From assembly GCA_015179125.1 (NCBI GenBank), contig WHVA01000420.1, positions 38,213 to 102,212 of the forward strand: a stretch of 64,000 nt of DNA, in the 5' to 3' direction. The notes below the pieces were generated by a model. The model searched no databases. It was given only the letters and a program-made list of their open reading frames with translations, and was not told the DNA's origin. The translations under genes and the position numbers were made by a program. Below, piece by piece: positions 11,200 through 23,184 of the stretch (position 1 is its first letter; each line of letters starts with the position of its first letter). This DNA is from Gautieria morchelliformis. Its lineage: Eukaryota; Basidiomycota; Agaricomycetes; Gomphales; Gomphaceae.

Positions 11200-12745
11200 T
11201 TACTCAAACCAGTTGGCATCGTCCCTTAGAGCTACTAACCTCGCTCCCGTCGTACTCCGAGCCGCTTCGCTGCTTGATACTGAGCAGATCGGAGCTGACA
11301 TCCTAGCAAACCTTCCCTTGGACCCCATAGCCAAGTCACACCTCGGCTTGGTTAATGACCTGAGATGGACCACAGACCCTGAGGGCTTCCTCAATCTTGA
11401 CAACCGAATCTATGTTCCAGCGGCCCAAGATCTTTGACTTCGCATCCTGCAATACAAGCACGACCACATTCTCTTGGGACACTTCAGGGTCAACAAGACC
11501 TTGGAGCTGATCCGATGAGACTATACTTGGCCAGGGATTAGATCCTTTGTCAAGGAGTATTGCAAAACTTGCACCACTTGTATGCAAAGCAAGCCGCAAT
11601 GTCACAAGCCCTATGGTCTCCTCAAACAACTCCCCATTCCCGAGAAGCCTTGGAATTCCATCTCTATGGATTTCATTGAGCAGCTCCCACCTTCATCTGA
11701 GTTCACCTCCATACTAGTGATTGTTGACCATTTCACTAAGCAGGTTATCTTCATCCCAACAACGGACAAGATAACCTTGCAAGAGCTTGCTCACCTCTCC
11801 ATCCGTCATGTCTTTTCCAAGCATGGAGTCCCTCGCACGTCACTTCGGACAGGGGTTCCAAGTTCGTCTCCCACTTCTGGCATTCTCTAGGGAAGGCCTT
11901 GGACAATCGGTTGCATTTCACCTCGGGATACCATCCTGAGGGTGATGGTCAAACCGAGCATGCTAATAAAACCTTGGAACAGTACCTCAGAATCTATTGC
12001 AACTATCAGCAGTCCAATTGGGCTTCACTCCTTCCCCTCGCCGAGGTCACTTACAACAATGCGCCTAGCGCAACCACTGGTATATCCCCGTTCTTTGCTA
12101 ACAAGGGTTACCACCCCAACCTCGCAGTTCACCTCAAGCACGACCTCACCTCGGCATGAGCTTGAGATTTCGTGGTTGACCTGGATGAGCTCCGCCAAGA
12201 ACTTCACCGAGCCATCCTTGAGGCTCAGAAGACCTACCAAGCCTCGGCTGATGTTCATCGCAAGCCCGCCCCTGATTTCCAAGTAGGGTCCCTCGCCTGT
12301 GTAAAGGCACAGTACTTCAGAACAACTTGGCCCACGAAGAAGCTCGCCGAGAATTTTTTGGGTCCTTTTGAGATCATTTCCCAAGCGGGTACTCACTCCT
12401 TCACCCTTCGACTTCCAGAACATATGCATTCAGTCCATCCAGTATTCCACATATCCATGCTCAAACCAGCCTCACCCAATATCATTCCGAACTGAGTCCA
12501 GCCTCCTCTGCCCCCAGTCGTTATCATGGTGAACCCGAGTTTGAAGTCTCAGAAATCTTCGACTCGAAAATCGATAATAGACGGAAGAGCTGCAAGCTAC
12601 TCTATCTCGTTAGGTGGACTGGTTATGAGGGTACTGACGAAGAAACCTTGTGGATCCTCACCTCCGAGCTTGATCACACTTCGGAGCTGGTCACAGATTT
12701 TCACAAGTCTTATCCGGGCAAGCTGGGACCTTTGATTGCTCTATG
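11200..12745 (+). pseudogene. pol: Gypsy I integrase with C-terminal chromodomain
   Basis: Integrase inserts the cDNA; the chromodomain is thought to guide it to marked chromatin. The zinc-binding HHCC region reads YCKTCTTCMQSKPQ (about 11555-11595). The catalytic core has SISMDFIEQL (first Asp) and ILVIVDHFTKQ. The second-Asp segment is frameshifted near 11850, and the Glu region is YHPEGDGQTEHANKTLEQYL. The C-terminal GPFEIISQAG / HPVFHISMLKPA block leads into a chromodomain. In a shifted frame this has EVSEIFDSK, LYLVRWTGYEG and DEETLWILTSELDHTSELV, ending at about 12745. TGA and TAG codons interrupt it near 11437, 11516 and 12157. Confidence 0.87.
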
Positions 12746-12860
12746 ATCATTCCTTGTTTAACCCCCATGACCCCCATGGTTAGATAACAAAAAATCCCTC
12801 GCAATCGAACAACAAAAAAAAGAAAGATGACAAGAAAATTCCATTATTCCCATTAGCTAG

Positions 12861-13734
12861 TTACTCCAACATCCTCAGATCCACCACCTCGCTCTCCTCA
12901 CTATCCTCACCCATCTCCTCCTCATTACTACTACTACTCCCCATGAAACCCTCATTTCCTCCATATTCTGCCAAGTCCCTCGCTGCCTGGATCTGCTTCA
13001 AGTAATTCTTCCTCCGCCTTATCCTCATAAACTCTACATCCGCTGCCCTGTTCATCCTGTCATTCACCGCCTGAACTCCCCCAGCAGCTTGCATACTTTC
13101 TCTCCAACCTCGCCAACTTTTTGCCCCACATCCCTCACCACCGCTATCAGCTCCCTCATCTCCGCACTTCGCTCCGACTTTTTGGTCTTCTTGTCCTTCT
13201 TCGGCTTCTGACCTTCCTCCACCTCGGTTTCCTTCCCCTCACTCTGCCTTGCTTCCCCAACCTCTCTTCCCTTCTCCTCGCTCTGTCTTGCTTCCCCAAC
13301 CTCCCTTCCCTTGTCCTCGCTCTGCCTTCTTTCCATCTGCTCCACCCTGGCCTCCAAATTTTGCTCAATCCAGTCGCTTGACCATCCTCGACCTCATCCC
13401 AAACCTTAGCCTCCTTCCTTGGCCTCGGACCATCCTTGCTGTCCTCGCTCCGCGCACGCTTCCTCCCCTTGCTCACCTGGCCCTTCCCCTTGTTCACCTT
13501 GCCACCTCTGCCGTGGCGGCCATGGGCTATACTGCAGCCCAGCAACCGTTTCCGGCACCAGACACAAGCCCCGAGGTTGGCAAGACCGAAGTCGAGGCTC
13601 ACGGCGCGCAGACATGTGTAATCACGCACCTCACCTTGGCCTTGGTTGCTATCTGCCACTTGCGAGGCCCACCGTCGGCCAGCTTGTACCCATATAGCGA
13701 CAGCTCGGTCGGGTGGTATGCGAACAGCATACAT
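12861..13734 (-). pseudogene. Antisense Cys-rich coiled-coil gene of gypsy I
   Basis: This gene lies between the integrase stop and the 3' LTR and is transcribed against pol. It starts MYAVRIPPDRAVAIWVQAG at 13734 and contains a cysteine block, ACVWCRKRLLGC. A Lys/Arg-rich stretch follows (KGRKRARSEDSK), with a frame change near 13370. In the next frame come a charged repeat region (REVGEARQSEEKGREVGEAR, about 13320-13230) and a predicted helical segment ending VGEKVCKLLGEFRR. Another frame holds an acidic tail (EEEMGEDSEESEVVDL). The gypsy II gene in the same place has xCxxCRxRxxxC at the matching position. Function is unknown; a zinc-cluster DNA-binding or chromatin protein is inference. 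At least two frameshifts suggest it is now broken. Confidence 0.6.
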
Positions 13735-14148
13735 TTGTACTATTCAAGTCCGCAATGTGCTTCACAAGACCACACGGCACTCACCTTTTTGCCTTTCGGC
13801 CCTCCCTGCCACGGCTCTCACATATCGATGGCACCATCATCCTCGATGGGCCTCAGAGCAGCCTTGGGTTGAACTTTGGGCATAACTTTGCTCAAGGGGC
13901 TGTCCTCCTGAGAGAGCAGTGTTTTGTTGAGCGTGTTGCTGGCCTGTTCATGTCGACGGCAGAGTTCAATAGAGCTTGCAGGCGTACCATATTCACTGGC
14001 ACTTGGTTTGCTGCCTCCTACCCAGCCTTTTATCTAACCTCAGCTACGATTTAAGCTTCGCCTTTCCAGCTACTTAACATCGGGCCGGGATCTAGATTTG
14101 AGGATAGGCAAACCTTGTTCATATTACGGCCTCGAGGGTCTCGGCCAT
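13735..14148. other. Gypsy I 3' untranslated stretch
   Basis: It lies between the 5' end of the antisense gene and the polypurine tract. It should hold the promoter and 5' UTR of the antisense gene, but no clear TATA box was seen. Open frames on the plus strand show no recognisable protein. Confidence 0.4.
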
Positions 14149-14161
14149 AAGGGGGGAATAC
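14149..14161 (+). promoter_or_regulatory. Polypurine tract of gypsy I
   Basis: AAGGGGGGAATAC lies directly before the 3' LTR start (TG at 14162), as expected for the plus-strand primer of Ty3 reverse transcription. Confidence 0.75.
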
Positions 14162-14681
14162 TGTAAGGACCCGGCCTTTGGCCGGTTACTTACCAGTACA
14201 ACCTTTTTTCCAAGCCCGAGCCTTGTGATACTCATGCCCGAGTACTGTGATTCTAAGCCTGAGCCCGAGCTCATATCCGACCTTGATCCCATCCCCAAAT
14301 CCCCTTACTTACTTATCCCATTCCATCACACATCAATTGTATATTGACCTTGCCCTGATTCCTCTGTATATGCTCACCCCTGACCCTTACCCTCGCCTGT
14401 ATATAAACCCCCTGTATGCATTCCTATTCTTCAGTCTGAAAATCAACTATCGTACTCTTTGATCCTTAGCTAGTTTCTAAGTCTTCTCCTCTTAAGCCAA
14501 ACCTCGCCTCTTATTCGTTTACCTCCGAATTTGGGACTCGTACGTAGGGTCGGCACAGCACATAAGCTGAAGCCAAGTCCCTCTCCGACCTCCCTATCAG
14601 AACCTCCCCCAGTAACCTCGGACCTTACCTCGGGTTTTGCCCCTGAGCTCGGTCAACCTTACGAAGGATCGTATCGTAATA
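14162..14681 (+). repeat. Gypsy I 3' LTR
   Basis: 520 bp, starting TGTAAGGACC. The last bases read CGTAATA rather than CGTATCA or CGTAACA, a small decay of the terminal CA. GGATC (14682-14686) follows as the TSD. TATATAAA at 14400-14407 corresponds to the TATA-like box of the 5' LTR. Confidence 0.9.
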
Positions 14682-14686
14682 GGATC

Positions 14687-17600
14687 CCTAACAGTCTCCC
14701 AGTTGCTGCTACATAGTTTAACAGCGCTACCATTGAGTCTTTCACAGCCAGAAGCTCCTTGATGGATGCTGATTTCCTGCCTAGCTTCTGCCTCAGCTTG
14801 TAGTGTGCATGTCCATGTGCTCGACAGTCAAAGAGGAAGTGATGGACCATCTCGTTGGCTTTGTGGCACACTGGGCACAGTGGGGATGGCACCTGCTTGA
14901 TTCAATGGAGGTGCTTGTTGAGCGGGGCATGGCCTGTGCACAGTTGTGTAATCAGGCTGTTCTGCACATGGGTTAACCCTGCCATGTCTCTAAGGTAGGC
15001 ATGGGAAGGCGGGCTATCGTTGATCTTTGCCATCCACACATATCTGGGTGACTTTTTCCACCGTTCTCTCTACCTGTGCCTGTTGCCTATTTTGAACTCC
15101 TGTCTTGCAGCGGCCAGGCTGTGTGGAAGTTCGCCAGCTACAAGGAAGGGCAGGAGTCTACTTATCTGGCCGCTCTCTCCGGCTGCTGCCTCTTTTGCTT
15201 CAGAGTCTGCCACCTCATTGCCCTCCACATCGTTGTGGCTGGAGATCCACAAGATCTTGAGGTCCATTCTGCACCTTTGTGAGGGTACCGCAATCCTGTT
15301 GGCCATACCATGGATGTGTCCTAGGATGTGTTGTGCCAGCTTGGACCTGATGTTCCTTACTGCCAGTATCACCCCCTGATTATCCAGGAGGATGCACACT
15401 GTTTTGATGCCCGTCTCTGGATTCAACAGCCCCAGCACCAGGATGACAGTGACCGACTCTGCCTCATACATGGTGTGGTCCATGAGGGGACCTAAGTGGT
15501 ATTGTAGTGCGGCAATGTTTCTCCCTGCCTTGTATAGCACCGCAGCAGCCCCCGTGCTACCCTCCCACCCTGAACCATCAGCATATACCTTGGCATCCAC
15601 TATGTTCCCTACATCTGCCTCTTTAGATTCCTCCCTTGATTCCACTATCTCAGTGGTGTACAGTCTAGGGGTGTCAGGGGTGTGGATGAAGGGCCTGATG
15701 ACTTTGAAGGAGTCTGGGCCAAGGCTGAAGTTATGAAGGGTTCTATGCATTGGTGCCGGGGGCTTCTTGACCAGGGCAGGCACAGGATCAAGCTGGGCGG
15801 TGAAGTAGATGGGGTTTGGGGAGGGTCGCTATACGGCTGGTGGCCCTGTAGCAGTTGCCTAGAAGGAGGCGCTCTATTGGTCAGACATGGGAAAGGACCT
15901 CCAGGATATCACTGGTGGTTGTACGCATCACCCCAATGATGGCAATGGTGGCCATTCACTGTACAGATGTCAGCTTATGTACCACCCCCACAGACCCTGT
16001 CATCCATCCTTCCCCTCGGCCCCTCTGCACTGGCATATACCGGATGTCTGTGGTGTATGTGAATTTGGGTATGGCCACTGTGCTGTACAACTGTCTCATG
16101 TATGTGGCATGCATCCCTGTGGAAAGTTTAGTAATCTGCGAGCCAGTAGTGTCCACTTAGCCGCTTTTGCCACCACCTTCTCTGCTTGTATTTCCCACTG
16201 CAGTTCCTCATCTAGGAAAACTCCTAGAAATTGGTGTGCAGATGTGGGCTGGATGACTGTGTCCTCATAGATAAAGTCAGGCCTTGGCTCATGCATGGTT
16301 CTGCTGGGCCGTGCAGGGTCTCCCATTCAGCACCTTGAGAACCCCACTACCATGAATTAAAATGTTTTGAACCTAGAGTGGTAGGTCAGCATCCACTCCT
16401 TCAACCCCCCTTCCTTAAGCAGCATCTACAGGCCTTCATACACCTCCTCGAAGGTATCACCTTCTGAGTAGAGGTTGGCATCATCAACATATGCCACCAC
16501 AGCATACCCCTTCCCATCAGCAACATCTATGAGGTCAGCATTGTAATATATGTAGAGGATCATGGACAGTGGGTATCCCTTCCCTATCCCATTATCTATC
16601 CCAGTCTGAAAGGTAATTGTCAAACTTTAGTCTGGTACGCCAGTTGGCCAACATCTGCCCCACAAAGTACACGAATTCCTCTGGCACTCTGTGCTTCCTC
16701 ATGTTGTACAGGAGCCAGTCTGTTACCACATTTGGCAATGCCCCCTCGATGTCTAGAAACAGCATCACTGCTACATTCTTCCTCTGCCATGCCCCCTTCA
16801 TCTTATTGACAATGAAGTGAAGGGAGTCAGTGCTTGTCCAACCAGGCCTCCCGCCAAAGTGATTGGCAGGCAACAGGCCATGCTTCTCAGTCAGGTAGAC
16901 TAGATCTTCTGCTACTATAGCTGTTAGCAACTTTCCTATGGTATTGAGCAGGGCTATGGGGTGGTACGACTTCGCAACATCATAGTTGGCCTTGCCTGGC
17001 TTTTGCAGCATTACCGTGATCCAAGACATCTGTCATGACCCATTTACTATTGTATCAAGTTACCTCCATTTTCCCTTTCATCCCTCCATCTCTATGTTCG
17101 CCATTCACTGGATTCACTGAATGACCATTTGCTACTTATATCATTTGCCTACAGTCATGCCATCAAACATGATCAACATCCTCTAACCGGTGTGATAGTT
17201 CATCACTGGCCCCATCACCTTCCTGATTGGAGCCCCTTTGGGTGTTCCTATGGCCAGCATGGATTGGCGGGACGTCCTACCCATAGATTGGGCAGGGTCA
17301 ACCCATTAGACCAAGAGTCCTTGCAGGGTAAGATGTATACAGGTCTCAAGGCATGTTTTCTTACCTAGGTACCTTTGTCCACTTTCCTCCCCATTGTTTG
17401 ATATTCACACTTCTGCTTAGTTCTATTGTATATGTGTTTCATCTATTTGTATCCCGACTGTGCACCCCCTATCCAACCCTGACTCACAATGGCCTCTTTC
17501 CTATTCACTGATAGCATACGAGCATTTGGTTTAAGTAGTTTACATTCACGTGTATATTCTACAGTTCAATTATCATATGTCTATCTTGTGCAAGACCTGA

Positions 17601-19791
17601 CTACACTGTGACCATTGTCTTAAGCCCTCTTCTCTAGACTACTACCTTTAACCAGAGTAGAGCTTAGGCACCACTGGTGAGTTTCTATATCTCACCCTCA
17701 CCACTTTAGTCTTCAAACTCTTGTCTGTGCTGTTGGTGAAGGGCTCCAAAGGAGTACCTTCGCTGGTGAAAGGATTGTTATAGATAGACAACCTTTCTGT
17801 GAAGCCTTGCACATTATATCATCAAGTGTCACGAGCTATTCCGCTTCCAGTGTAGATCAGGGTGAACTCCTATTGAGTAGCCCCTTTACTTCGCAATCTT
17901 TATTGGCTTTACATTATTCGCCAAACCACATACTTTCTCACACAAGCCATTCAGGCATTTGCCGTGTTCACTAATATGCAATATTAACACCCATATCCAA
18001 TCTTGACAACATCCAGCTGTCGCAAGATACAAAGGAGGTGCTCAGCAATCAGATCTACGACCTCTTTCAACATTATGTTTGGGATCCTGTCATCGCCCGG
18101 AGCTTTGTGTGGCTTCAATTTGTTGAGCTGGTGCCTGATCTGATCCTCATGGAGCTGGAAGCTATGGCTGATGCACCTCATGTAGCTGAAGTTTGATGGC
18201 ACCTGTGACTCAGTGGGCCTTGGTGGGAAGAAGGCCACTGCCAGGGCTCAGCTTTTGTCTTCATTGGTTTCTGTCATGCATGTGGTGCCACCAAGTGCTG
18301 CCACCTGTGGCGATGGGATTCAAGACCTACCACCATCTGAGGCTGGATTGGACATATATTTGTTCACTGTCCACAGGAGGCCTTCATTGAGGTCCTCCAG
18401 GCAGTTGGCCCAGTGCTGCACTTTCACTCTGCCAATCGCTTTGCTGTATTTCTCGTTGATCTCCTTGAGTTCTGTGTGGGAAGAGTGGTCAGCTACAGCT
18501 CAGTGGAGGTAAGATTGACTGTTCAGCCTATTCTTCACCTTCTTAAGCTATGACAGCTCCCTGGTCCACCTGCACGAGTGTGGGACTGGCTTGGATGGTG
18601 GCACTGTGATATTGGTGGTGTCCCAAATGGCGCCCATCAGCATGTCGACTGCCCTGGTGAACTCAGCCTCGGGGTTGAGTTCCCTCACATCTGGTACCAT
18701 TTCTAGCTGCTCTGCCAGTTGCTCCCGGAAGTAGTCCCAGTCAACCATCCTAAAGTTGCAGAATGGCTCCAACTTCTTGATCTCCACCTCAACATCCAGG
18801 GTCATGAGGATAGGGATGTGGTTGGTCCCTGGGCCCCACCTTCTGAGTGTCACATGTGATGATGGAGCTAGTAATATTGTCCGTTGGAGCAGGGGTCTCT
18901 AGAGTCGGGAGTCACGCCAGCGGTCCTGAGGGGCTGCCTGCGCTGTCGATGGTAGTGGGACAAGTCTGAGGTGATGATTCAGTCTCCACTCTAATACAGG
19001 TGTGTACTATGGTCCTCCCGCCTACCTCACCCCTCCTGCACCCACATGGACCCACATGCCTGATCTCTCTGCTCCACTGTGCAGAATACATTGCTGACCC
19101 TCGTCCAGATCTTGGTCGACATCAACTGTAGGGTAGGTGTTTGCTTTGGGAGTGTCATTGCCATATTGTATTCCACCAGGAATGATAACAGCTCCTCCAC
19201 ATCCCTAGTGGCTTCAGCTGTGAATAGATGGTGGTTCCTCTCCTCATTCCACATGGGGTGGTTGTGGTTGAAGTCGCCACACCAGACCATAGAGTCTGTT
19301 TCTGGTTGGATAATGTTGCTCCGGTCCTGTTTGATGAAGTTTTCGATGGCCCATAGGGATGCTGAGTGCTCACAGTTGTTATAAATATTGAAAATTGTGG
19401 TCTTGCTTTGAGGGTGCTTGAATTCTGCTACCGTCACATCATTTGTCCCCTGAAGCAACATCTGGGACCACATGTTGGTATCCAGTGCAGCATTGACCAG
19501 AATGGCTATTCACTTTGTGGTTGAATTAGTCAAGTGAGAGGTAGGGTATAGGATGTGCCAGTTATGATTAGCCTTTGTATTCCCCAGTGTGTCTATGTAT
19601 GGCTCCTGGAGCAACAGCAGATCCCAGTCCTTGTGAGCTGCGGAGATGACGAGATCATACTGTGCCTTGTCCGATTTATTTAGATTTTGTTGGTAAATCC
19701 TCAGTCTTGTTGGTCTTGGTTCTATTGTGTAAGACATAAGCACTGTTCTGGCAGGGGTGACACACCTTCTCCATCTCTGTTTCCCCACCAC
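14687..19791 (-). pseudogene. LINE ORF2: endonuclease, reverse transcriptase, RNase H
   Basis: ORF2 proteins nick the target and prime cDNA synthesis there. From right to left: an AP-type endonuclease begins RIYQQNLNKS / DLLLLQEPYIDTLGNTKANH (about 19700-19570). It continues with MVWCGDFNHNHPMWNEERNH (about 19285-19230) and a C-terminal segment at 18853-18548. RT segments include LNKLKPHKAPGDDRIPN (about 18130-18080), SYHPIALLNTIGKLL, GGRPGWTSTDSLHF and the catalytic AYVDDANLYSEG (about 16500-16465). The RNase H part has VYADGSGWEGS, MYEAESV, LLDNQG and EVADSEAKEAA (15600-15150). It ends with a CCHC-like CPVCHKANEMVHHFLFDC (about 14880-14830). GKGYPLS replaces the usual GQGDPLS. A solo LTR and several frame changes also disrupt it. 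Confidence 0.85.
17031..18008 (+). repeat. Solo LTR, family A, copy 2 (TSD ACATC)
   Basis: 978 bp, starting TGTCATGACC and ending TCTTGACA. ACATC flanks it at 17026-17030 and 18009-18013. It sits inside the LINE RT region, so it is younger than the LINE. It aligns with 4166-5200 throughout but has lost many CpG sites: TTCGC in copy 1 is TTCAC here, and CATCCGAT is CATTTGGT. Confidence 0.93.
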
Positions 19792-20007
19792 ATGGTGGGG
19801 ACCTGGTCAAGCCTTTCAAGAGAGAGTGCAGTGACAGCATTGGTCCCAGGACGCAGAGGTGCTGGCCATGGCTGGCATCCAGTCAAATGGCCTGTCAACT
19901 CTTGCCATATGAGAGCATTGTTTGTCTGTACTGTCATGAGGAAAGATCTATCAGCTACGGACTCCTGCTTCAATCAGTTTATTTCACAACTTCGCACACA
20001 CGAATTA

Positions 20008-20670
20008 TGACCCGTAATGTCTACTACAACGATCTCTATTCACGATTATCCTAACGATCTATCTCTCTCACTATCCAACCTCACCCAGAGCACCACGAGA
20101 TACATACGCACACACCTGAGCCATCGAGACACGAGACGACACCACAGACACACACCGATACTCACCGAGTCGAGTCGAGACATGAGTATAGTTAATGAGC
20201 CGAGTACCAGGACGGAACGAGTCAATCCCACATCGTGATCAGGGAACGCAACATATATTCTCCATTACCTTCGAGCCGCACATATTTTTCCTATCCAGTC
20301 TCTCCTACCATCCCGCCTTATCCTTCGAGCCACCACATAAGGGTATTCCCTTCCGCCTCATGTCCAGGCCAGACCGAGCAAGCGATCCGCAGCACGGATG
20401 TACGGTAGCGGCGGTATGTACGCACCTACCATATGCACAATTCCACTATCCCCATCGCTCATCCCCACATACCGAGACCCCTATCCGAGTAGCTATAAGT
20501 AGTACACAATGTATGACTGAAGACAAGACGAACACGAACCTTTTGACGTTTCTTTGACTTCGAGCCACTAAGTCTTCTTCGAGTTATTTCCATCTCTTGT
20601 GTAACACACCGAACTCGGCCTCGAGTCAAAGGCCGCATCACTACCCTATTCGAGACTTATCCTTCTGTCA
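20008..20670. repeat. Possible solo LTR between LINE ORF1 and ORF2
   Basis: A 663 bp block with no LINE-like coding separates ORF1 from ORF2. It begins TGACCCGTAA and ends CTTCTGTCA, so it has TGAC/GTCA termini. A TATA-like CTATAAGTAG lies near 20491, as in an LTR promoter read on the plus strand. The flanks (AATTA and TATAC) do not form a clean TSD, so the exact ends are uncertain and it could be ordinary inter-ORF sequence. Confidence 0.4.
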
Positions 20671-20694
20671 TATACTGGCCCCTGCAGTACTTTA

Positions 20695-22333
20695 CTACCT
20701 CCCATCCCCTGTCTTGTTGTGGTGTAAACATCGGCATGGTGGGTGTTGGCTTTGGGGGGGGGGGGGGGGGGGGGGGGGGCACATTTTGGGTGGCTGCAAA
20801 ATGTGGGTCCACACTTCCTCGGTGGAGAAGTATGGCATCTGGTTCTCACACAGTTTAGTGTCTAGCTCGGCACACTTACTTAGAAACATTGGGCATGTCC
20901 TGGCCCAGCTTGCATATTCGATGGACTTGCATGAGACACTGTATAGCTTTGATTGATTGCAGGTGGGAGTCCTGTGGCACCCCCTGCAGGTGCCACATGT
21001 GGGGTGCCCTTGCAAGCAGGCATAGGACATATGATTCCACCCCTGACATTTAAGGCAGTGGGTGGGTTCCTTCTTACATTTCTCAGCATAGACATGCTTC
21101 TGACATACTATTAGCCCATCTATGAGCACCTTGTTGGCTCCCTGTGGTGTGGTGAAGGTGATGAGGGCATGGCTGCAGGTCTGGTTTGTCACCATCCGCT
21201 GCTTGGGCTTAATACACTTCCTTTGTTGATCATGCCATGCGGCAAGTGGTTGGTCTCCTCCACTCCTCTTAACTTCCCTTCCCACTCTGGGCTGAAATGA
21301 AGGGGGACAACTGTATCACCAGCAGAAATAGACACGACTTTATCCTTGCATCTGGCACAAACACCTCTGTAAACCACACCCTGTGCCTGGGTTTTTTGAG
21401 CCATCTCACCACATCTTCGTTATTGAGCTCAAAGAGCACCCCAGCATTTGTGAGCCTCCTCCTTGTGCTGACAATAGCACGGGCCCCTTCCATGTCCATG
21501 GCACTGATGATCTCATTCGCTTGCACCGTCAGGCTAGTGTTGTCCAAATCCACCAGGATGCGCTCTCCCAAGGCCGCGGTGTCCACTAGCACCTGTCTCT
21601 GTTTTATCCCCTCTCTCACCCAAATTCTGGTGTCGAGGGTGGGTGCGCTGGCAGGCACTTGTTGTGTGATGCCTGCTGCCTTCACTATCACATGATGATG
21701 GGAGGTGGTGGTTTCATTGATTTGAGTCACCGAAGTAGTGACTGTCCTCGATGCTGCCTGTATTGTCTTCACCACTGCTGCAGCATCCTCAGTAACTTGG
21801 TGGGACAGCCTGATCGTGGCATTGGCAGCTGTGGTGGCCTTGGTGAGCATCTCTGTGGCCTCTGCCACTGTAATTGAAAGTATGTACCCCTCTACTGCCA
21901 AGCTTTCTTTCACCCGAAACATGACCCTCTCATATCTCCTATCATCCTCTATGTTTTGCATCATGAATGCAATGGACTGCAGCACATTAATAGCCTGCCA
22001 CGGTATGCCTTTGTTTTGCATTATGTGCAGTATGGCGATGGAAAGCATGTTGGCCGTCCATGATGTGCCCAGTATTGTTAGCAAGGTACATTCAAGGTAA
22101 AGCTTACCTTCATCAGAGTCCCTGATCTCTTGTCCCAGGAGGTCTCTTATCTATTCCCTTGTAAGGCTCTCCAGGCCCTGCACTGCACCTCTGGTGGCTA
22201 GCCGACCGGCCTGCGCTCTCTTCTCACCTGGGTTCTCAACCTGCTTCATCTGCTCTCACTGTTTTTCCTTTGCAGTATTAGCTGCTGTTCTAGGCTGAAT
22301 CTGACCTTGGGCATTGATCTTTTCCTGAGCCAT
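20695..22333 (-). pseudogene. LINE ORF1: nucleic-acid-binding Gag-like protein
   Basis: ORF1 proteins bind LINE RNA. An ATG at 22333-22331 starts MAQEKINAQGQIQPRTAANT, but TGA and TAG codons follow within the next 65 codons. The frame is then open from about 22140 to 21269, with a long Ala/Thr-rich helical segment (TEMLTKATTAANATIRLSHQ). After a frame change, 21285-20695 holds paired knuckles, CLKCQGWNHMSYAC and CGTCRGCHRTPTC, which are CCHC-like. The C-terminal end runs through a proline string encoded by a 26-base G/C homopolymer. An unusually long separation from ORF2 is explained by the possible LTR at 20008-20670. Confidence 0.75.
20754..20779. repeat. 26-base G homopolymer
   Basis: An uninterrupted run of 26 G on the plus strand (poly-C in the sense direction of LINE ORF1, where it encodes prolines). 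Such a run is slippage-prone and hard to sequence, so the length may be inexact. Confidence 0.9.
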
Positions 22334-22568
22334 GGCCGACAGTGCCGGTGCCGGCCACACGGGTGTGTTTCTGCCCCTTGCTCTGCTTGTCAACGCGTCG
22401 TTCGACATCAGGGCAGGGTTTGGTAGGTGTCACGTATACAAGGAGTGTTTTATGATAGGAACATAAGAACTCTAAGTTGTGACCATGGATGGTGGTGGTC
22501 AGAGTGCAAAAGGGGTTCCCCCCAGATCTGTTTCTCTGCCTTTCCTGGCCTTTGTACCTGCTTAGCAA

Positions 22569-23184
22569 TAGGGTTGTCCAATTAAGCTTATATTATTTTT
22601 TAGAGCATAATATATGATAATTGTGATGGTTGTGGCTACCTTGATCTCATAATTTAATAATAATTGTAATTTAATATAATCATAACCTCTCATAACCTTA
22701 ATATAATCATATTATAATTTTATTTGAGCATGAAGTGTAGATTCTATTCAGAGGGAGAGATTTATGAATGTTTTCCAGGTAGTCTACTCCCACCCCAAGC
22801 CCCATCAATACTGCCAATACTGCCGAATTCATGCTCATTAATACAAATAATATATTGCTGTTTTCATGTCATTTTTATTGACAATTAACAGGTAAATACA
22901 TAACTAACTAAAGGGGATGACTCCTGCAGGGACAGCAATTGTTGGTGTAGTGAGTAAACAGTGTGGCCTTATATTGACTGATCTGTTTGCATGTGAACTT
23001 TGAAGGTCTGTGTACTTTGGGGTCATGTTACCTGCAAAGGTCCAAAGAATTAGTGTCAATCCATCAAGAAAAAGACTTTGTGATATGCAGTCTGATGTAG
23101 CCCAGCTAGGACTTATCGCACCATAGGACATTGGCCATTTATGTTAGTTCCTGGCTGGTACTCTAGGCCTGTGTAGCTGTCATG
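22569..23184. other. AT-rich spacer without a recognised gene
   Basis: It lies between the LINE 5' region and the third family A LTR. The first 170 bp are very AT-rich, with repeated TAATATAATCATA-like words (about 22655-22720). No open frame resembles a known protein. The LINE 5' UTR may extend into it. Confidence 0.5.

Larger units (their letters stand above)
6369..14681 (+). mobile_element. Gypsy I: full-length Ty3 chromovirus-type retrotransposon (TSD GGATC)
   Basis: Two LTRs (6369-6893 and 14162-14681) flank gag, protease, RT-RNase H and integrase with a chromodomain, plus an antisense gene at 12861-13734. GGATC occurs at 6364-6368 and 14682-14686. A purine tract (AAGGGGGGAATA) precedes the 3' LTR. 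A solo LTR of the same family sits between protease and RT (8784-9674). Many stops and frameshifts in gag and pol make it non-autonomous today. Confidence 0.92.
6338..22333 (-). mobile_element. Non-LTR retrotransposon (LINE), interrupted by gypsy I and a solo LTR
   Basis: The minus-strand order is ORF1 with CCHC knuckles (22333-20695), then ORF2 with endonuclease, reverse transcriptase, RNase H and a terminal CCHC-type motif (19791 down to 14687). The last codons are displaced to 6368-6338 by the 8.3 kb gypsy I insertion. Removing gypsy I (TSD GGATC) rejoins the ORF2 C-terminus as GRLLGIRHKVATYL and a stop. Removing the LTR at 17031-18008 (TSD ACATC) rejoins the N-terminal part of the RT. The gene order matches fungal LINEs with RNase H, Tad1-like in general form; the clade name is inference. 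Several stops and frame changes show it is dead. Confidence 0.8.

Noticed and set aside
13249-13872. Plus-strand Pro/Ser-rich 207-codon frame in gypsy I
   Set aside because: It lies opposite the charged repeat of the antisense gene; the composition is explained by the reverse complement of Arg/Glu/Gly codons.
20008-20670. Confident solo LTR call with TSD
   Set aside because: TGAC/GTCA ends are present but no matching duplication was found, so it was kept only as a low-confidence feature.
22290-22568. Separate small gene upstream of LINE ORF1
   Set aside because: It is read in a different frame from the ORF1 N-terminus (MAQEKINAQGQIQP), which lies in the same place and fits the element better.
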